From CAJQND01 sp051010055 (GTDB lineage Bacteria > Pseudomonadota > Alphaproteobacteria > Rhizobiales > CAJQND01), in the NCBI GenBank assembly GCA_051010055.1, contig JBPCVY010000250.1, positions 1-8,172 of the forward strand: 8,172 nucleotides of DNA, read 5' to 3'. This document shows positions 5,459 through 8,172 of the stretch, in pieces (position 1 is the first letter of the stretch; each line of letters begins with the position of its first letter). The notes under the pieces are model-generated. The model made no database searches and was not told where the DNA came from. It worked only from the letters and a program-made list of their open reading frames with translations. Made by a program: the position numbers and the translations under genes.

Positions 5459-5803
5459 ATGGACGAATTGAGCGAGCAGGAAATAGACCAATTCAAGCAA
5501 CGATTGCTGCTTATGAAGGAAGAGCTGTGTGATCTGTTGCACCGGGAGGACGATGAAACCGGCCCGGTGGAACTGGATCAGACATCAGTTGGCAGGCTTT
5601 CGCGCATGGATGCATTGCAGCGCCAAGCAATGGCCCAGGAAACCGAACGGCGCAGACACAATGAACTTCTACGCATTGAGGCAGCACTAAAGCGCATTGA
5701 AGAGGGAGAGTTTGGATACTGCATCTCCACCGGCGAAACAATTCCCAGCGCCCGTCTTGAGCTTGATCCAGCGGTCGCGACCATTGTTAAATCGCAAAAC
5801 TGA
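5459..5803 (+). CDS. DksA/TraR-family protein that has lost its zinc finger
   Basis: A 114-residue coiled-coil protein of the short DksA/TraR type. Members bind the RNA polymerase secondary channel and modulate promoters, often with ppGpp. Residues 5-33 and 50-82 form the coiled-coil arms, with VELDQTSVGRLSRMDALQRQ (37-56) as the highly conserved family block at the tip. The C-terminal globular end normally reads C-x2-C-G, then RL, then a second C-x2-C. Here Cys88 is kept, Thr91 replaces the second Cys, and the end ATIVKSQN carries neither of the last two. With one of four ligands left, zinc binding as in DksA is unlikely; zinc-independent DksA paralogues such as Pseudomonas DksA2 are known. 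I see no Shine-Dalgarno sequence before the ATG, so translation may be weak or coupled to the receiver gene. Confidence 0.85.
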   Translation: MDELSEQEIDQFKQRLLLMKEELCDLLHREDDETGPVELDQTSVGRLSRMDALQRQAMAQETERRRHNELLRIEAALKRIEEGEFGYCISTGETIPSARLELDPAVATIVKSQN

Positions 5804-5890
5804 ATTTACGCGCTCACTAACGCCGCAAATAATCCAAAACATGTCTTCAATAGAACGCAGAAAATGATAAATGACGGGGTAAAGCTGCGC

Positions 5891-5918
5891 GCCACATTTA
5901 TACTGATGTGGCTTTTTT
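5891..5918 (+). terminator. Rho-independent terminator after the DksA-like gene
   Basis: A perfect 7-bp stem, GCCACAT (5891-5897) with ATGTGGC (5906-5912), closes an 8-nt loop and is followed at once by six T (5913-5918). It lies 88 nt after the DksA-like stop and only 17 nt before the MFS start codon, so it may end the regulator operon, or act in the MFS leader. The loop region contains TATACT (5899-5904), a possible -10 element, but no convincing -35 precedes it. Confidence 0.8.
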
Positions 5919-5935
5919 GAGCTGGAGAATTTTTG

Positions 5936-7204
5936 ATGACAAGCAGTGTCCGGTCCCTTTGGGCGTTGTTGATTGGCGTGGGCATGCTGGCCCTTGGCAA
6001 TGGATTGCAGGGAACGCTTCTTGGCGTGCGCGCAACGGAGGTGGATTTCGGCGCTACGCTGACCGGTTATGTCATGTCCGGCTACTTTATCGGCGCGCTT
6101 ATCGGCTCAATTATCACGCCAAGGCTCATTGGTGAAGTTGGGCATATCCGTGTTTTTGCGGCCTTTGCGTCAATCGTGTCGACTGCTGCGCTTTTATATG
6201 CGGTGTTTGTAAATCCCTATGCGTGGTTCATTTTCCGGGTGATGACCGGACTGTGCATCGCCGGGCTTTATATTGTTTGTGAGAGTTGGCTGAACTCAAT
6301 TTCAACCACCGAGGATCGTGGCAAAATCCTGTCGATCTATATGACCATCACATTCTCAGCGATGGGTTGTGGGCAGTTTCTGCTCAATGTTGCTGCACCA
6401 GGCGGCTTCATTTTGTTTATTCTGGTGTCGGTGCTGGTATCGGTTTCCCTTGTGCCGATGACGCTGGTGAAGTCGAAAACCCCTGAGTTCGATAAACCGC
6501 GCCCGGTGGCCATCGTCGACATATATAAAAGCTCTCCGCTTGCGGTTACAGGTTGTGTGCTGAACGGTTTGGGACAAAGTGCATTCTTCAGCCTTGGGGC
6601 GGTGTACGGCGCAAAAATCGGCATGTCGATTGCGCAGGTTTCCTGGCTGATGGCGGTGCCCATGCTCGGCGTGATCGTCTCACAATACCCAATCGGGATG
6701 ATTTCAGATCGCTATGACAGGCGCTGGGTCATGATTGTTATCTCAGCTCTTACCGCCCTGGTTGCGGCGGCCTGCTTGTTCCAGGAACAGTACTCGGTAT
6801 TCGTGATGATTGGGCTTTTTGGCGTGTTTGGCGCTCTATCTCTACCGCTCTATTCCCTCGCTTTGGCGCACGCCAATGACTATCTGGAATATGACCAGAT
6901 GCTCGGGGCTGCCGGTAAACTTGTGCTGCTGTTTGGTATTGGCGCAACGATAGGGCCAATGGTTGCCGGCCAGATGATTGATGTGTTCGGCAGCCAGGGC
7001 TTCTTTATCTTCATGATTGCGGTCTACGGCCTGATTGCAACATTCGCCCTTTACCGGACAACGCGCCGTGCGCCGGTGCCGCTGGATGAGCAGGGGGATT
7101 TTATGCTTGTTTCACCGCGTACAACCCCGCTTGCAGCGGCTGTACTTGCAGACGAGGCGGCGGACGAAAGCAAACCGGAAGAACAAGAACCAGCAGCTAC
7201 CTGA
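5936..7204 (+). CDS. MFS transporter, YcaD-like
   Basis: A 422-residue inner-membrane protein with about 12 hydrophobic segments in two halves separated by a polar stretch at about 179-198. Features of the YcaD-type MFS branch are the conserved CESWLN (115-120) in the first half followed by RGK (128-130), and YPIGMISDRYDRR (251-263), the second-half copy of the MFS loop motif G-x3-DR-x2-RR. The substrate is unknown; this branch contains many uncharacterised efflux or metabolite carriers. The C-terminal tail from about residue 375 is cytoplasmic, ending in an acidic, Ala-rich stretch (ADEAADESKPEEQEP), an extension beyond the last membrane helix that E. coli YcaD largely lacks. I chose ATG 5936 over the TTG at 5933 because GGAG (5924-5927) lies 8 nt upstream of the ATG. 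It stands alone between a terminator and the DUF2336 gene. Confidence 0.9.
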   Translation: MTSSVRSLWALLIGVGMLALGNGLQGTLLGVRATEVDFGATLTGYVMSGYFIGALIGSIITPRLIGEVGHIRVFAAFASIVSTAALLYAVFVNPYAWFIFRVMTGLCIAGLYIVCESWLNSISTTEDRGKILSIYMTITFSAMGCGQFLLNVAAPGGFILFILVSVLVSVSLVPMTLVKSKTPEFDKPRPVAIVDIYKSSPLAVTGCVLNGLGQSAFFSLGAVYGAKIGMSIAQVSWLMAVPMLGVIVSQYPIGMISDRYDRRWVMIVISALTALVAAACLFQEQYSVFVMIGLFGVFGALSLPLYSLALAHANDYLEYDQMLGAAGKLVLLFGIGATIGPMVAGQMIDVFGSQGFFIFMIAVYGLIATFALYRTTRRAPVPLDEQGDFMLVSPRTTPLAAAVLADEAADESKPEEQEPAAT

Positions 7205-7286
7205 CTTTGCCCGTCATATTCGTTCGCGAAAAAAGGGTATCGTGGTGAACGATTCGTTAAGGATCAACTGGCATTTTTAATTTGTA

Positions 7287-7315
7287 CTCCGGTGCATGAT
7301 CTACCGCGTCCGGAG
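7287..7315. repeat. 6-bp inverted repeat upstream of the DUF2336 gene
   Basis: CTCCGG (7287-7292) and CCGGAG (7310-7315) are separated by 17 nt. The downstream arm is followed by A residues and not T, and the reverse direction also lacks a T tract, so it is not an intrinsic terminator. It lies 27 bp before the ATG and might be an operator or a 5' leader hairpin. Confidence 0.35.
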
Positions 7316-7341
7316 AAAAAATTAATTCTTCGAGGTCATTC

Positions 7342-8172
7342 ATGGCGAAACCTGCGCGCGTTGCACCCGATTTGAAGACACTCAATGCTGCCGTTGAACA
7401 CAGTTCGCCCACTACCCGTATAAAAGCGGTGCAAGCACTTGCAGCCTACTACAAATCCAATGCCCTTGAAGAAGAAGCGAAATCGAAAACAGATGAGCTT
7501 CTCTTGATGCTCGCTGTGGACAAGGAAGTGTCTGTGCGCCATGCCCTTGCGCAGGAATTCACGAAGATCAAAGCCATTTCACCTGATCTTGTCTTTTCGA
7601 TCGCCTCTGACATTGATGATTTGGCGCTGCCATTTCTTGCCGGCAGCCGGGCCATAACCTCGCGCATGAGTGCTGCAATTGCCAAGGTTGGCGATGAGCC
7701 GCGCCGTGCCGCCATTGCCCGCCGCACGGACCTGACCAAGGAAACCATTGAGTTTATCCTGCGTGAAGGCGGCGCGAAGTCTATTGTCCAGTTGCTTTCC
7801 AACGGGCGGGTGCGTTTTGCCGCGGCGCAATTTGAAGCAATTTTGGAAACACATGGTGATGAGCGGCCGGTGCTTGACGCCCTTGTGCGCCGGCCCGATT
7901 TGCCAACCCACCTGAAAGTCATGATGGCCAAGCAGGTTTCCCGGGAAATGCGGCGCAGGCTGAACGGCGCAGAAGAAGATGTGCTGAAGCGCTCCGAAAA
8001 GAAAATTATCAAGGCCGAAGAAATTGCGCTGCTACGCATCGCGGCCGGGACCAAAAAAAGCGAACTTGCCCATCTCGTTGCTTACCTTGTGGAACGCAAG
8101 CAGCTAACGCCGTCGCTGCTTTTGCGCGCAGCTTGCATGGGTGAAATGGAACTGGTTGTAGAGGCGCTTGCC
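7342..8172 (+). CDS. DUF2336 family protein (partial, runs off the window)
   Basis: The first 277 codons of a larger protein; no stop is reached at the edge. It matches the DUF2336 pattern of alphaproteobacteria: an all-helical, HEAT-repeat-like domain without predicted membrane segments. Recognisable blocks are DKEVSVRHALAQEF (60-73), PDLVFSIASDIDDLALPFLAG (81-101, in two parts: an IA-x-D core and the LPFL-x-GS turn), AAIARRTDLTKETIEFILREG (123-143 overall), LLSNGRVRF (151-159) and LVRRPDLP (181-188). A basic helix-rich section follows (about 190-240). The function of the family is not established; HEAT-like scaffolds generally mediate protein-protein contact. The ATG at 7342 has GAGG 6 nt upstream. 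A minus-strand frame across this region is a shadow of it. Confidence 0.88.
   Translation, partial: MAKPARVAPDLKTLNAAVEHSSPTTRIKAVQALAAYYKSNALEEEAKSKTDELLLMLAVDKEVSVRHALAQEFTKIKAISPDLVFSIASDIDDLALPFLAGSRAITSRMSAAIAKVGDEPRRAAIARRTDLTKETIEFILREGGAKSIVQLLSNGRVRFAAAQFEAILETHGDERPVLDALVRRPDLPTHLKVMMAKQVSREMRRRLNGAEEDVLKRSEKKIIKAEEIALLRIAAGTKKSELAHLVAYLVERKQLTPSLLLRAACMGEMELVVEALA

Noticed and set aside
7251..7260. Possible CtrA half-site (GATTCGTTAA) upstream of the DUF2336 gene
   Set aside because: Only one TTAA is present at the needed spacing; the partner 7 nt away is missing.
7287..7315. CTCCGG/CCGGAG inverted repeat as a terminator for the MFS gene
   Set aside because: The arms are followed by A and not T on the plus strand, and there is no T tract on the other strand. 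It is kept only as an inverted repeat.
7449..8054. Long minus-strand frame (201 codons) within the DUF2336 region
   Set aside because: The plus strand carries clear DUF2336 blocks. The minus product is Ser/Arg-rich low-information sequence typical of an antisense shadow.
1..8172. tRNA, rRNA, CRISPR array, insertion sequence or phage genes
   Set aside because: No cloverleaf, spaced direct repeats, transposase motif or terminal inverted repeats were seen on either strand.

Overview
The window looks like chromosomal DNA from a free-living alphaproteobacterium, most likely Hyphomicrobiales (Rhizobiales) or a neighbouring order. The signs are a DUF2336 protein, a relative of the alphaproteobacterial 'CLIVDDS'-type single-domain receivers, two perfect CtrA boxes (TTAA-N7-TTAA), and sparse, unevenly placed GANTC (CcrM) sites. 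G+C is moderate by eye. I see no rRNA, tRNA, CRISPR array, insertion sequence or phage gene. All calls rest on reading the sequence and remembered family motifs; no search was run.

Layout. Bases 2-79 are the last 25 codons of an unidentified plus-strand gene. Convergent to it is a secreted protein (1051 to 86, minus) built from three degenerate beta-type repeats. A divergent intergenic region with a perfect CtrA box (1143-1157) separates this from a tight plus-strand operon, 1240-3188: YdjA-like nitroreductase, HAD phosphatase, and FMN-binding split-barrel flavoprotein. Facing it, only 6 bp away, is a minus-strand pair (4684 to 3195): a MaoC hotdog hydratase and a CitE/HpcH-type CoA-ester lyase, a combination typical of hydroxyacyl-CoA (malyl/citramalyl-type) chemistry. 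The lyase carries a 40-residue tail made only of K, R, S, T, A and P, resembling histone H1.

The most distinctive part is 4837-5803. A promoter region with a perfect CtrA box and five GANTC sites in 163 bp precedes two small regulators, both of which have lost the residues that define their families. The first is a receiver with Ser, Cys and Gln where phospho-Asp, Thr and Lys are expected. The second is a DksA/TraR-like protein with one of the four zinc cysteines left. This looks like a cell-cycle-timed gene pair working without phosphorylation and without zinc. It is the best candidate here for an undescribed system, but its function is inferred.

The tail of the window holds a clear intrinsic terminator (5891-5918) unusually close to the next gene, a YcaD-like 12-TM MFS transporter (5936-7204), and the first 277 codons of a DUF2336 protein (7342 to the edge).
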